From CAZTVF01 sp964616985 (GTDB taxonomy: Bacteria; Planctomycetota; Phycisphaerae; SM23-33), in contig CAZTVF010000010.1 in assembly GCA_964616985.1 (NCBI GenBank), positions 1 through 64,000 of the forward strand: 64,000 nucleotides of DNA, in the 5' to 3' direction. A model generated the notes under the pieces. The model ran no database searches. It had not been told where the DNA came from and saw only the letters and a list, made by a program, of their open reading frames with translations. Of the stretch, positions 1 through 9,688 are shown one piece after another; position 1 is the stretch's first letter, and each line of letters starts with the position of its first letter. The position numbers were made by a program, and so were the translations under genes.

Positions 1-1
1 G

Positions 2-723
<722 letters not shown>

Positions 724-727
<4 letters not shown>

Positions 728-2067
728 TCATTCCCCAACCCAGGCTGTTGTGGTGGGCCGGGATCAGCCTCCTGGCCTGCGGGCTGGCCGCGGCAATCTG
801 GCCGCGTGCGGCGGTGCAGATCTACGCCATCGCCGCGGCGCTGATGCTGCCGGCGGCGCTGGACGCCCTGTGGGCGGCCTTGCCCGTGGCGGGCGTGGAA
901 CTCCTGGCCCCGACGCTGGCGCGCCTGGCCAAGGGCGTCGCGGGCGAGTTGGAGTTGCGCGTCCGCAGCCGCACCGCCGCCCGCGGGCTGCGGGTCGGCC
1001 TGGCCGCCCCGCCGGAACTCGGCATCGAGCAGCCTGACATCACGCTGCGTCGCCTGGCCGCGGGCCAATGGTACGTGGCGAAGTTCCTCTGCTTGCCCAA
1101 TCGAAGGGGCAGCTACAACGTCCCGGAGTTCTACCTGGGCGCCGCGTCGCCCCTGGGGTTCTGGCTCAAGCGGCGCGTGGTGCGCCCGCCGTGCGAGGTC
1201 CGCGTCTATCCCGACCTGCTGGCCGAGCGGAAGAAGCTCGGCGGCCTGTTCCTCAACCGCGGCGGCGTGGGCGTGCACGTGCAGCGGCAAGTAGGCCAGG
1301 GGCGCGAGTTCGAGAAGCTTCGCGACTACGTCCCCGGCGACGGCTACGACTCGATCCACTGGAAGGCCACGGCCAAGCGAGCCCGCCCCGTCACCAAGGT
1401 CTTCCAGCTCGAGCGGACGCAGGAAGTGTACGTCTTGGTGGACTCGTCGCGCCTGACGGCCCGGCCCTCGGCGCAGAAGGACGGCGAGGCCAACTCGCTG
1501 GCGCCGACGGCGCTGGAGCGGTTCGTCACGGCGGCCTTGATCATGGGGCAGGCGGCCGAGCGGCAAGGCGACCTGTTCGGCGTGCTGAGTTTCTCCAACC
1601 GCGTCGATAACTTCGTGCGGGCCTGCAACGGCAAGGCGCACTACCGCCTCTGCCGCGACTCGCTGTACGGGCTGCAGAGCTCGCCCGTGACGCCGGACTT
1701 CGGCGAGCTGCTGACCTTTCTCCGCGTGCGACTGCGCCGCCGCGCCCTGCTCGTATTCCTCACCAGCCTCGACGACCCGCTGCTGTCGGAGACGTTCGTG
1801 CAGAACATCTCGCTGATCTCGCGCCAACACCTCGTGTTGGTGGGCATGCTCAAGCCCGCCGAGGTGCGGCCGGTCTTCTCGGCCCCCGCCGCCTCGATGG
1901 ACGGCATCTACCGCGACCTGGGCGGCCACCTCCAGTGGCGCAGGCTGCAGGAACTCCAGGGCTCGCTGTCGGTACGCGGCGTGCAATTCCACCTCATGGA
2001 CGACGAGGGCTTCTGCCCGCAACTGGTGGCCCGCTACCTGGCCGTGAAGCGGAGGCAGCTGCTATGA
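724..2067 (+). CDS. DUF58 domain membrane protein
   Basis: 447 residues. Two hydrophobic segments at about 10-26 and 31-48 anchor the protein, followed by a beta-rich region and the DUF58 signature: GQGREFEKLRDYVPGD at about 191-206 and IHWKATAKR at 211-219. A VWA-like strand (VLVDSSR, about 237-243) follows. DUF58 proteins are the usual partners of MoxR ATPases. The gene overlaps moxR upstream and the SpoIIM-like gene downstream by 4 bp each (ATGA), so the four genes at 1-3841 form one operon. The biochemical role of the family is poorly defined; envelope or stress functions have been proposed. Confidence 0.92.
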
Positions 2068-3062
2068 TCATGGACCTCCAGAAATTCGTCGAGCGGGAGC
2101 GGCCTTACTGGAACGAGCTCGAGGCGATCGTCGCCCGCACCTCCGGCGGGGCGTGGATGGAACTGCCCGAGGCCATGCGGCTGCACTACCTCTACGAGCG
2201 GGCGTCGGCGGCGCTGCTGCAGGTCCAGACATTCAGCGGCGAAACGGAGCTGGCCCACTACGTCGAGTCGCTGGTCGCGTCGGCGTACGCGATCATTCAC
2301 GCCGCCGGGCGGCCACGGCGCCGCGTCAGGCCGCTGCGGTGGTTCTTCGTCACTTTCCCGACCGTCTTCCGCCAGCACTTCGCCGCCTTCGTCCTTTCGC
2401 TGGCCATCACCCTGGCCGGGGGCGGCTTCGGGGCGGCGGCCGTGCTCATCGACCCCGACGCCAAGGCCGTGATCCTGCCCTTTCCGCATCTGCTGGGCGA
2501 CCCCTCCGACCGCGTGAAGAAGGAGGAGCAGGCGTCCGACGACGCCCGCCACGGCGACCACGCGACGTTCGCCTCCATGCTGATGACGAACAACATCCGC
2601 GTGTCGATCCTTGCCTTGGCGCTGGGGTTCACGTTCGGCGTGGGCACCATCTCGCTGCTGTTCTACAACGGCGTCATTCTGGGGGCCGTGTGCGCCGATT
2701 ACATCCGCGCCGGCGAGTCGGTCTTCCTGGCCGGCTGGTTGCTGCCGCACGGGTCGGTCGAGATCCCGTCGATCCTCTTCGCCGGGCAGGCCGGGCTCGT
2801 GCTGGCGTCGGCGCTGCTGGGGCGCGGGCAGAGCCTGCCCCTCAAGGCCCGCCTGCGGGCGCAGGCGCCGGCCCTGGTGACGCTCATCTTCGGCGTAGCG
2901 GTTCTGCTGGTCTGGGCGGGCCTGGTCGAGGCATTCCTTTCGCAGTACCACTACCCTGTGCTGCCCTACAGCATCAAGATCGCCTTGGGCTGCGTCGAAC
3001 TGGTGCTGCTGGCGGCCTTCCTGGGATTCAGCGGCCGCTGGGCGAAGGAGCCCGCCGAATGA
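2064..3062 (+). CDS. SpoIIM-family (DUF95) integral membrane protein
   Basis: 332 residues, started at the ATG that overlaps the DUF58 stop; an earlier in-frame Met lies inside DUF58 and is not needed. A soluble helical N-terminus (about 1-95) is followed by a first membrane span and then four or more spans. The motif HGSVEIPSILFAGQAG matches the conserved HG-(x2)-EIP-(x4)-AG signature of the stage II sporulation M family, and NNIRVS / NGVILG further support it. In non-sporulating bacteria such genes are usually found with RDD, MoxR and DUF58 genes, exactly as here; no sporulation role is implied. Confidence 0.9.
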   Translation: MIMDLQKFVERERPYWNELEAIVARTSGGAWMELPEAMRLHYLYERASAALLQVQTFSGETELAHYVESLVASAYAIIHAAGRPRRRVRPLRWFFVTFPTVFRQHFAAFVLSLAITLAGGGFGAAAVLIDPDAKAVILPFPHLLGDPSDRVKKEEQASDDARHGDHATFASMLMTNNIRVSILALALGFTFGVGTISLLFYNGVILGAVCADYIRAGESVFLAGWLLPHGSVEIPSILFAGQAGLVLASALLGRGQSLPLKARLRAQAPALVTLIFGVAVLLVWAGLVEAFLSQYHYPVLPYSIKIALGCVELVLLAAFLGFSGRWAKEPAE

Positions 3063-3841
3063 ACGGGCAACGCATCAATCGCCTGGTGATCCACACGCCC
3101 GAAGGGTGCGATTTCTCGCTCCTGCTGGCTGGGCCCGTCACGCGGTTTCTCGCCTGGCTGCTGGATCTGCTGGCCGTGATCGTGCTGGTGATCGCGGCCT
3201 TCATGGCGCTGGGGCTGCTGGTCGTGGGCTCGGGCGGTCTGCTGGGCGGGGTGGCCGGGATGCTGTCCTTCCTGATCGTGTTCATGGGCTGGTTCGGCTA
3301 CGGGATCATCCTGGAATGGTTCTGGGGCGGGCGGACGCTGGGCAAGCGAATGATGGGCCTGCGCGTGATCGACGAGCGGGGCCTGCGGCTGACCTTCACA
3401 CAGGTGGCCATCCGCAACCTGCTCCGCATGGTGGACATGCTGCCGCTGCTGTACCTGGTGGGCGGGGTATCGTGCGTGCTGTCGCGCCGCTGCCAGCGAC
3501 TGGGCGACCTTGCCGCCGGCACGGTGGTGATCCGTTCGCGGCCGGTGCGCCCGCCGGATTTGTCGCTCGCCTTGGGCGATGAATCCAACACCTTCCGGGC
3601 CTACCCGCACATCGAGGCCCGCCTCCGCAAGGAGGTCTCGCCCCGCCTGGCGCAGCTGGCGTTGATCGCCCTGTCCCGCCGCGTTGAAATGAACCCCAAC
3701 GATCGCCTGCTCGTCTTTTCGGAGTTCGCCGCGCAGCTTCGCACGCTCGTCGACTTCCCGCCCGCCCTCATCGACGGCCTCTCCGACGAGCACCTCGTCC
3801 GCAACGCTGTCGACTCGCTGTTCCGCGCGACCAAGGCGTAG
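3059..3841 (+). CDS. RDD family membrane protein
   Basis: 260 residues. The ATG overlaps the SpoIIM stop (ATGA). The RDD domain begins near residue 20 (GPVTRFLAWLLDLLAVIVLV, with conserved Arg and Asp in the first span) and includes two further spans and the conserved GGRTLGKRMMGLRVID segment. After about residue 160 the protein is soluble and helical, an extension of roughly 100 residues beyond a minimal RDD domain. It is the last gene of the MoxR-DUF58-SpoIIM-RDD operon; the next gene is convergent and starts 14 bp later. Confidence 0.92.
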   Translation: MNGQRINRLVIHTPEGCDFSLLLAGPVTRFLAWLLDLLAVIVLVIAAFMALGLLVVGSGGLLGGVAGMLSFLIVFMGWFGYGIILEWFWGGRTLGKRMMGLRVIDERGLRLTFTQVAIRNLLRMVDMLPLLYLVGGVSCVLSRRCQRLGDLAAGTVVIRSRPVRPPDLSLALGDESNTFRAYPHIEARLRKEVSPRLAQLALIALSRRVEMNPNDRLLVFSEFAAQLRTLVDFPPALIDGLSDEHLVRNAVDSLFRATKA

Positions 3842-3855
3842 CAGGCCCGCCGGGC

Positions 3856-5430
3856 CTACTCTGCCTTCGGCCGCCTCGCGTCGTAGCCGGGCGGGGTCAT
3901 GGCCTTCTGAAGGTCGCCGTAGACGGCGGTGCGGGCGAGTTCGATGGCCTCCTCGATCGCCAATATCCACTCCCCCGGAACGCTGTGGTCGGCGTCGTAG
4001 CAGTACGCGCCGTGGCCGCCGAGGTAGAGGTCGATCTTGAGTTGGGCGAACTTCTGGTAGGTCGACAAGGGGCTGCGCTGCGGCCAGGCCGTGTCGCTCC
4101 AGGTGATGGGAAACCCGTGCGCGATGCCCCCGCCGCCGTACATGAACGTGTCCCCCGTGCAGGCGACGATCTTTCCTTCCCATGGCAGGCAGTAAGCCGC
4201 GTGGGCCCAGCAATGGCCCGGCGCGTGGAAGACCTCCACGGGCGTGCCGTGCCAGTCCAGCACCTCGCCATACCGCAGACGCCGGTCGACCTTGAGGCTG
4301 TTGTACGGGAAGTTGTACCAGTCCAGCACGCACGGGTAGCCGTAGTCGCGAGGACGTTCCAGCACGTCGGCCACCGGGCCCGACGTCATCACCTTCGTGC
4401 CGTACCGCTCGCGAAGGAGCGGCGCGTATTCCATGTGGTCGCCGTGATAGTGCGTAATCAAGGCCCAGTCGATGGTCTTGAGACCCGCCTCTTTCTCCAG
4501 GAGATTCAGCGACTGGTTCATCAGGCCGCAGTTGGTCGCCCAGTCGAACCATACGCAGATGTCGGGGTCGACGATCAGGCCGCGGCCTTGCTTGTCGATA
4601 AACAGCGCGATCGTGCCGCCGTTGTTGGATTGGAAGATACCCTCGCTGTGCTGGCGGAGGATGCCCAGGTCGCGGAGGGGCGCCTTCTGGGGCCGGCGGA
4701 CCAGGCCGCGCCACGTGGGGCGCATCGCCTGGCGAAGACGCACCCGCATCGTGCGGCAGTCGCCGCCGGGCTGGTGCGTGACGGGGCCGGTGCTGGGGCA
4801 GCCAAGCTTGGGGTCCAGCGCCGCCACCTTATCCAGTGACGCGAAAAGTTCCTGCCAGCCGTTGTACAGCCCGTACCCGCGTTCAATGTCATAGAGGTTG
4901 ACGAGATAGCCGCCAGCCGCGAAGAGGTCGCCGCTGAAGAGGATCCCCTTTTGACGCCAGTACAGGCCGATCGACCGCTTGCCGCTGCCGGGCAGGGCGA
5001 GCACCTCGAGCTCCACGTCCTGCCAGCGGAATATCTCGCCGGGCTTCAGGACGCCCGCGACGTTCAGCGGCTGCTGCGGCGGGCGCTCGGTCACGCAGCC
5101 GCCGATGCCGTACTTCTCCATGCCGCGGTCGTCGGGCCCCCACTGGCGGTCCAGGCCCCAGACGGTCCGGCAATCTTTGAAGAATTGCTCCGTCCGTCGT
5201 GCGATCTCCTCGCTCCCGGAGTGCACATACACGCGGGCGTCGCCCAGCGAGGCCCACTCGCGGCAGTGCTCCTCCTGCACCTGTGTGTGCAGGATGACCT
5301 CCGGGCGCGGCAGGCCCCGGGCGGCGATCCGCTCGGCCATGTCGGTGCAGGGGCAGTCGACGAGAAGACTGCGGCCGTTGCGGGTGATCAGGTAGCCGTT
5401 GGTCTCGCTGGCAAAAACTTCTACGTCCAT
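3856..5430 (-). CDS. Tandem metallo-beta-lactamase-fold protein, N-terminal site degenerate
   Basis: 524 residues. The start is the ATG at 5430, preceded by GGAG at 8-nt spacing; the frame is open further upstream but without a better site. The C-terminal half is a canonical MBL hydrolase: THYHGDH (about 326-332), APGHC (His about 406), TGDTF and a final GGHGAYC. The N-terminal half looks like a second copy in which HxHxDH has become QxQxEH (within LHTQVQEEHC, about 48-56), the PGHT-like turn reads LPGSGKRS, and the GILFSGD strand is kept. The N-terminal copy therefore probably does not bind zinc in the usual way. Substrate unknown. The gene is convergent with the RDD operon. Confidence 0.85.
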   Translation of the reverse strand: MDVEVFASETNGYLITRNGRSLLVDCPCTDMAERIAARGLPRPEVILHTQVQEEHCREWASLGDARVYVHSGSEEIARRTEQFFKDCRTVWGLDRQWGPDDRGMEKYGIGGCVTERPPQQPLNVAGVLKPGEIFRWQDVELEVLALPGSGKRSIGLYWRQKGILFSGDLFAAGGYLVNLYDIERGYGLYNGWQELFASLDKVAALDPKLGCPSTGPVTHQPGGDCRTMRVRLRQAMRPTWRGLVRRPQKAPLRDLGILRQHSEGIFQSNNGGTIALFIDKQGRGLIVDPDICVWFDWATNCGLMNQSLNLLEKEAGLKTIDWALITHYHGDHMEYAPLLRERYGTKVMTSGPVADVLERPRDYGYPCVLDWYNFPYNSLKVDRRLRYGEVLDWHGTPVEVFHAPGHCWAHAAYCLPWEGKIVACTGDTFMYGGGGIAHGFPITWSDTAWPQRSPLSTYQKFAQLKIDLYLGGHGAYCYDADHSVPGEWILAIEEAIELARTAVYGDLQKAMTPPGYDARRPKAE

Positions 5431-5560
5431 CACAACATCTCCGGCCGGTGCGACAGCCGCCGCGGTTGGCAAGACAGCATGATAACACAATGCGGCGGCC
5501 GTAAGGCGGGCGTTTATACCGTTGCCGCCGGTGGGAAACAATAGAGAGAAGGCGAGGAAC

Positions 5561-5599
5561 AAAAAAGGCCGCTGTCTCGCTCGTGACGAGACAGCAGCC
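5561..5599 (-). terminator. Rho-independent terminator of the small secreted protein gene
   Basis: A perfect 9-bp stem (GCTGTCTCG at 5571-5579 with CGAGACAGC at 5587-5595), extended by three more pairs after one mismatch, is followed on the minus strand by six U residues (A-run at 5561-5566). It lies about 50 bp beyond the stop of the minus-strand gene ending at 5646. Confidence 0.85.
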
Positions 5600-5645
5600 T
5601 GTTTCTTGCACGGCCGCCCCCAGCCGTGCACGTCTTGCGTTGGTA

Positions 5646-5996
5646 TTAGAAGCTGATCGAGAAGCGGAAGCTGCTCGGGCGGCTGTAGGGCCGGTAGTAA
5701 GGCCGCTCGACGTAGCACGGGCGATCGTAGATCACAACCGGTGCACGGTGGTAGTAGCTGGGCTGGGAGACGTACACGCGCGGGTTGTAGTATGGCTTGT
5801 AGTCATGGCTGCGGTAGCTGTCGTGCCCGCCACGATAGCTGCTGCCGTAGCTGCTGCCGTAGCTGCCGCCATGGCTGTATCCGCCGCGATACCCATCATG
5901 CCCGCCCGGCGTCCAGGCGAACGAGTCGCTGGCCGTAAATCCGATCACGGCCACCACGCCGACCAGCAGGATCCATTTGTTCAAACGAGGCTTCAT
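5646..5996 (-). CDS. Small secreted Tyr/Gly/Ser-rich protein
   Basis: 116 residues with a clear Sec signal peptide (a charged MKPRLNK start, then a hydrophobic run to SFA at about residue 27). The mature part is low-complexity: Gly/Ser/Tyr/His-rich repeats (GGYSHGGSYGSSYGSSYRGG) followed by a Tyr/Pro/Arg-rich stretch with a single Cys. A strong ribosome site (AAGGAG, 6 nt before ATG) and a downstream intrinsic terminator show that it is a real monocistronic gene. A 6-bp inverted repeat, ACTGAA-N5-TTCAGT at 6026-6042, lies just upstream. No family recognised; composition suggests an envelope or matrix protein. Confidence 0.8.
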   Translation of the reverse strand: MKPRLNKWILLVGVVAVIGFTASDSFAWTPGGHDGYRGGYSHGGSYGSSYGSSYRGGHDSYRSHDYKPYYNPRVYVSQPSYYHRAPVVIYDRPCYVERPYYRPYSRPSSFRFSISF

Positions 5997-6191
5997 GTTT
6001 TTCTCCTTCTTGAGGTTCTGGTTTTACTGAATGTCGTTCAGTCGCTTCATAAGACCCCCGCCCTCGCAGGAGGTTAGTAGAAAATATTCGCTTGCCCGGC
6101 CAGGCCCTTCGTCATCAATGCCCAGTTCTTTCGCAACTCCTCCAGGGGCGATCCGTTATACTAAGCAGGCGTCTTCGCAAAAGGAGTACCC

Positions 6192-7565
6192 ATGAAGCGA
6201 TTCCAACTCAGCGTTCGTGCCGCATTCCTGATCCTGCCGCTGGTCGTGTTCAGCCTGGCCGCCCCGGCCGAGTGGACGCCGACCGATGCCCCCAACCAGC
6301 CCATGGGCGAAGGCAAGGGCATCGCCCCCGGCCGCGTCGTGTGGGCATACGACGCCAACGTCGCCAAGTGGGATGGCCGCATGCCGGACCCCAAGGCCAG
6401 GAAGCCGGCTTCGGGCCCGGCCGAGACCTTCACCCACTGGGGCGACGACACCAACACAAACGCCGCCATCGCGGCCAGGATGCTCAGCGACTCGCTCCGC
6501 TCGCTGACCAACGCCAAGACCGACAACGACGCGTGGGCCGCCCTCTTCACCCACTACAACAAGACCCATGGCCGCGGCGAGGCGTCGTACAAACCAGGCG
6601 AGAAGATCGTCATCAAGCTCAACCTCAACACGGCCGCCAGCTACAAGAACCAGGGCTACGGCTACTACAACACGCCGCAGGCCACGCTGGCCCTGCTGCG
6701 GCAGTTGGTGGCCGCGGGCGTGAAGCAGGCTGACATCGTCCTCTACGACGCCTCGCGGTACATGCCCGACGCGATCTTCAAGCCCGCGCACGCCGAGTTC
6801 CCCGACATCCGCTTCGAGGATCGCGAGGGCGGTGAGGGACGCTTCAAGTGCGAGCCGGACATGAAGTCCGCCCTCCACTTCGGCGACCCCAACACCGAGG
6901 ACAACGACAAGACCTTCCTGCCCACCTGCGTGACGGGCGCCACGTACATGATCAACGCGGGCGTCATGAAGGGCCACGACCTGGCGGGCGTGACGCTGTG
7001 CGCCAAGAACCACTTCGGTTCGACCTTTCGCGAAAGCGCCACCAAGAGCTGGAACAAGGGTTGGGACCCGGGCAACATGCACGCGTCCGTCTGCGTGCAC
7101 GACGTGCCGGGCATGAAGATGACCGCCCGGCCGATGGGCTCGTACAACGCGCTGGTCGACCTGACCGGTCACAAGGACCTCGGCGGCAAGACGATCCTAT
7201 ACCTGATCGACGCGATCTACGCCTCGCCCCGCCAGGGCGGCGACCCGGCGAAGTGGCAGTCGGCCCCCTTCAACGGCGGCTGGACGTGCAGCCTCTTCGT
7301 CTCGCAGGACCCCATCGCGATTGAGTCGGTCTGTCTGGATTTCTTCCGCCAGGAGCCCACGATCAGCAACATCAGCGGCAACGTGGACAACTTCCTGCAC
7401 GAGGCCGCTGCCGCCGGCGCCCCGCCGTCAAAGACAAACTACGCCCCGTCCGGCCAGAAGCTCACCAGCCTGGGCGCCCACGAGCACTGGAACAACGCCA
7501 AGGATCGCCAGTACAGCCGCAACCTTGGCAAGACCGAAGGCATCGAGCTGATCACGGTGAAATAG
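6192..7565 (+). CDS. Secreted DUF362 domain protein
   Basis: 457 residues with an N-terminal signal peptide (about 1-26). ATG at 6192 is preceded by AAAAGGAG. The body matches the DUF362 family: GEKIVIKLNLNTA, then an LYDASRYMP segment, MINAGVMKGHDLAGVTLCAKNH, and the C-terminal ILYLIDAIYASPRQGGDP and SQDPIAIESVCLDFF motifs. DUF362 is found in cytoplasmic ferredoxin-like proteins and in secreted forms; the reaction is unknown. No CxxCxxC ferredoxin cluster is visible here. A TATACT box at 6157-6162 is a possible -10. The kelch gene follows after 35 bp with its own ribosome site, so co-transcription is likely. Confidence 0.88.
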   Translation: MKRFQLSVRAAFLILPLVVFSLAAPAEWTPTDAPNQPMGEGKGIAPGRVVWAYDANVAKWDGRMPDPKARKPASGPAETFTHWGDDTNTNAAIAARMLSDSLRSLTNAKTDNDAWAALFTHYNKTHGRGEASYKPGEKIVIKLNLNTAASYKNQGYGYYNTPQATLALLRQLVAAGVKQADIVLYDASRYMPDAIFKPAHAEFPDIRFEDREGGEGRFKCEPDMKSALHFGDPNTEDNDKTFLPTCVTGATYMINAGVMKGHDLAGVTLCAKNHFGSTFRESATKSWNKGWDPGNMHASVCVHDVPGMKMTARPMGSYNALVDLTGHKDLGGKTILYLIDAIYASPRQGGDPAKWQSAPFNGGWTCSLFVSQDPIAIESVCLDFFRQEPTISNISGNVDNFLHEAAAAGAPPSKTNYAPSGQKLTSLGAHEHWNNAKDRQYSRNLGKTEGIELITVK

Positions 7566-7600
7566 TCCACGAACTTGCCTGCGAAAGGAAAGGACCCTGC

Positions 7601-9301
7601 ATGCGTCACTGCCTCGCCGCCGCCATCGCCCTGGCCCTGCTTGCCGCCACAGCCCTCGCCGATGAGCCGAATCAATCCGCGCCCGCCGCGGTGAAGTTCG
7701 AGAAGCTCGCCGACGGTTTGCCCGATGTCGCTGTCTCGATCGAAGAGGCCGGCAACAACGTGTACCTGTATTCCGGCGGCAAGCCCGTCGCCTTCTGGGA
7801 CGGTAAGCGTCTCGTGATCGCCGAGTTCGCCAGGGCGAGCATGAGGCGAGAGTCCGCGGTCCCAGACGCCTGCGGGAACACCTACGCGCTCGTTGACGCC
7901 AACTTGGTCGTGCGGACGAATGGCGAGCTAAACGCCGCTGCGCCGGTGCCGCCCAAGGCTCAATGGGAGTTCCTGGCCGCCGACAACCTCTCCTTCGTTT
8001 TCCTCGGCGGCAAGGGCGGCTTGGTAAGCTTTGACCCCCGCAAGGTCGAAGCGGGCTGGGTCGCGTTTGACAAGACCGAACTCGCCGGCAAGGAAATCAC
8101 CGCCCTTGGCAATGGCCCCGACGGCGCTGTGCTGGCGGGAACGTCCGAGGGGAAAACATACCGCATGGATCGCCTGGCCGCCTCTGCAGCGACGCGTTTT
8201 GACGCGGGCGGCCTGGGCGACCAGCCCATCCGCGCGATCTACACGGCCACCGACGGCAGCGTGTACGTCGTTGCCGGCGGGACGCTCTACCGCGCCGCCC
8301 CGGCGCCCAATGCCTGGCAGAAACACTGGCAGGAGACGACGTCGATGCCCTACGGCGCTCACGACGTCTACGGCGCCGTGCTCGACGGCAAGCTCTACAT
8401 CCCCGGCGGCATGGCCGACCGAGGCCTGCCGTCGGTCTTCTACTCGTACTTCAAGGAAATGTGTGTCTATGATCCCAACGCCCAGTCATGGAGCGTCACC
8501 GAGCCCATGACCGAGGCCCTCTGCTACTGCGGCACGGCCGTGCTGGACAAGAAGGTCTGGGTCATCGGCGGCGGCAAGAACGCCGGCGTCGATGGCAAGC
8601 ACAAACGCGTGCCCGTGGACGTGGTGCACGTGTATGACCCGGCCACGAAGAAGTGGCAGATCGGCCCCAAGCTGCCGCACCCGATCATGGAGTCGGTGGT
8701 GGTCGAGACCGGCGGGCGGATCTATTCCATCGGCGGCATGGACGCCAACGAGAAGCGGCTGGCCGAGGTGCTCAGCATCGGCGCGGGCGAGACGCAGTGG
8801 CGGGCCGAGCCCAACGCGCCCATGGGCGTGCAGCAAGCGGCGGGCTGCGTGATCGACGGCGTCATCTACGTGGCCAACATGCAGACGGGCCTGATGTCGT
8901 TCGATCCCAAGGCCGGCACGTGGGAAGCGAACCTGCCCAAGCCGCCCGGCGGCGGGGCGCCTTCGGCCCCGCTGGTGGCGGCGCACAAGGGCGAGGTATG
9001 GATGATCGGCGGCTACGGCGATCGCATCGTCGTGGAGGAACTGCCCCCCGCCTCTCAGCCGGCCGGGGCCAAGAACCCGCCCAAGCCGCGCACCGTCACC
9101 AAGCGGATTCCACTGAACCCGCGGGCCACCTGGCACTACAACCCCAAGACCCGCACCTGGGCGGCCGGGCCCGACCTGCCGGGCCCCCGCTGCTGGGGCG
9201 CCGCGGTCGAGTTGAACGGCCACCTGTACATCGCCGGCGGCGCGTATGGGCTTCCCGGCCTGTTCGTGTTCCCCACCAGCGTGTTCATGCTGAGAGACTG
9301 A
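7601..9301 (+). CDS. Secreted kelch-repeat beta-propeller protein
   Basis: 566 residues with a signal peptide (MRHCLAAAIALALLAATALA). From about residue 245 there are six kelch-like blades, each with a strand followed by a Gly doublet: LDGKLYIPGGM, LDKKVWVIGGG, GGRIYSIGGMD, IDGVIYVAN, HKGEVWMIGGYG and LNGHLYIAGGA. Interblade strands such as VYDPATKKWQIGPKLP are typical. The N-terminal 240 residues may form another propeller. Kelch propellers in secreted bacterial proteins usually bind ligands or carry sugar-acid mutarotase or oxidase activity; no catalytic residues are recognised. It probably shares a transcript with the DUF362 gene. Confidence 0.9.
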   Translation: MRHCLAAAIALALLAATALADEPNQSAPAAVKFEKLADGLPDVAVSIEEAGNNVYLYSGGKPVAFWDGKRLVIAEFARASMRRESAVPDACGNTYALVDANLVVRTNGELNAAAPVPPKAQWEFLAADNLSFVFLGGKGGLVSFDPRKVEAGWVAFDKTELAGKEITALGNGPDGAVLAGTSEGKTYRMDRLAASAATRFDAGGLGDQPIRAIYTATDGSVYVVAGGTLYRAAPAPNAWQKHWQETTSMPYGAHDVYGAVLDGKLYIPGGMADRGLPSVFYSYFKEMCVYDPNAQSWSVTEPMTEALCYCGTAVLDKKVWVIGGGKNAGVDGKHKRVPVDVVHVYDPATKKWQIGPKLPHPIMESVVVETGGRIYSIGGMDANEKRLAEVLSIGAGETQWRAEPNAPMGVQQAAGCVIDGVIYVANMQTGLMSFDPKAGTWEANLPKPPGGGAPSAPLVAAHKGEVWMIGGYGDRIVVEELPPASQPAGAKNPPKPRTVTKRIPLNPRATWHYNPKTRTWAAGPDLPGPRCWGAAVELNGHLYIAGGAYGLPGLFVFPTSVFMLRD

Positions 9302-9357
9302 TGTCGATCCTTGCACCGTTGTGCAGGGCATAGCGCCGACGCCGCCTCGCGCGGCTC

Positions 9358-9650
9358 GTAGGGTGGGCTGGCCAGCCCACCATCGACCTGTGCCATCCCT
9401 CCCGTGATGGCGGCGCCAAAGCTTCTTCGCCATGACCACGCCGCCCCACAGTAACGCGTAGGGTGGGCTGGCCAGCCCACCATGAACCTGTGCCATCCAT
9501 CCCGTGGTGGCGGCGTCAAAGCTTCCTCGTCTTGGCAACACCGCCCCCGCAGGAGTCATCGCTAACGAATGGTGGGCTAGCCAGCCCACCCTACGTCAAT
9601 GCCACCGCAGGCGCCATCGTCAGCGAATGGTGGGCTGGCCAGCCCACCCA
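9358..9650. repeat. Four-copy palindrome island (GTGGGCTGGCCAGCCCAC)
   Basis: Fills most of the 387-bp space between the convergent kelch gene and the 9689-11737 gene. The 18-bp palindrome GTGGGCTGGCCAGCCCAC occurs four times. Copies 1 and 2 (from 9358 and 9458) head 100-bp direct repeats that also share the CTGTGCCATCC and CAAAGCTTC segments. Copies 3 and 4 (from 9569 and 9627) lie in the opposite orientation in 58-bp units that share GCAGG and CGAATGG; copy 3 has one substitution in the palindrome centre. Such clustered hairpins resemble REP/BIME sequences. No coding capacity is apparent. Confidence 0.85.
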
Positions 9651-9688
9651 ACGGTGGCGCTGTCAGCGCAGACGCATTCGCGAAATTC

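Noticed and set aside
9358..9650. CRISPR array
   Set aside because: Only four copies, two in each orientation, with unequal spacing and homologous rather than unique spacers; no cas genes in the window.
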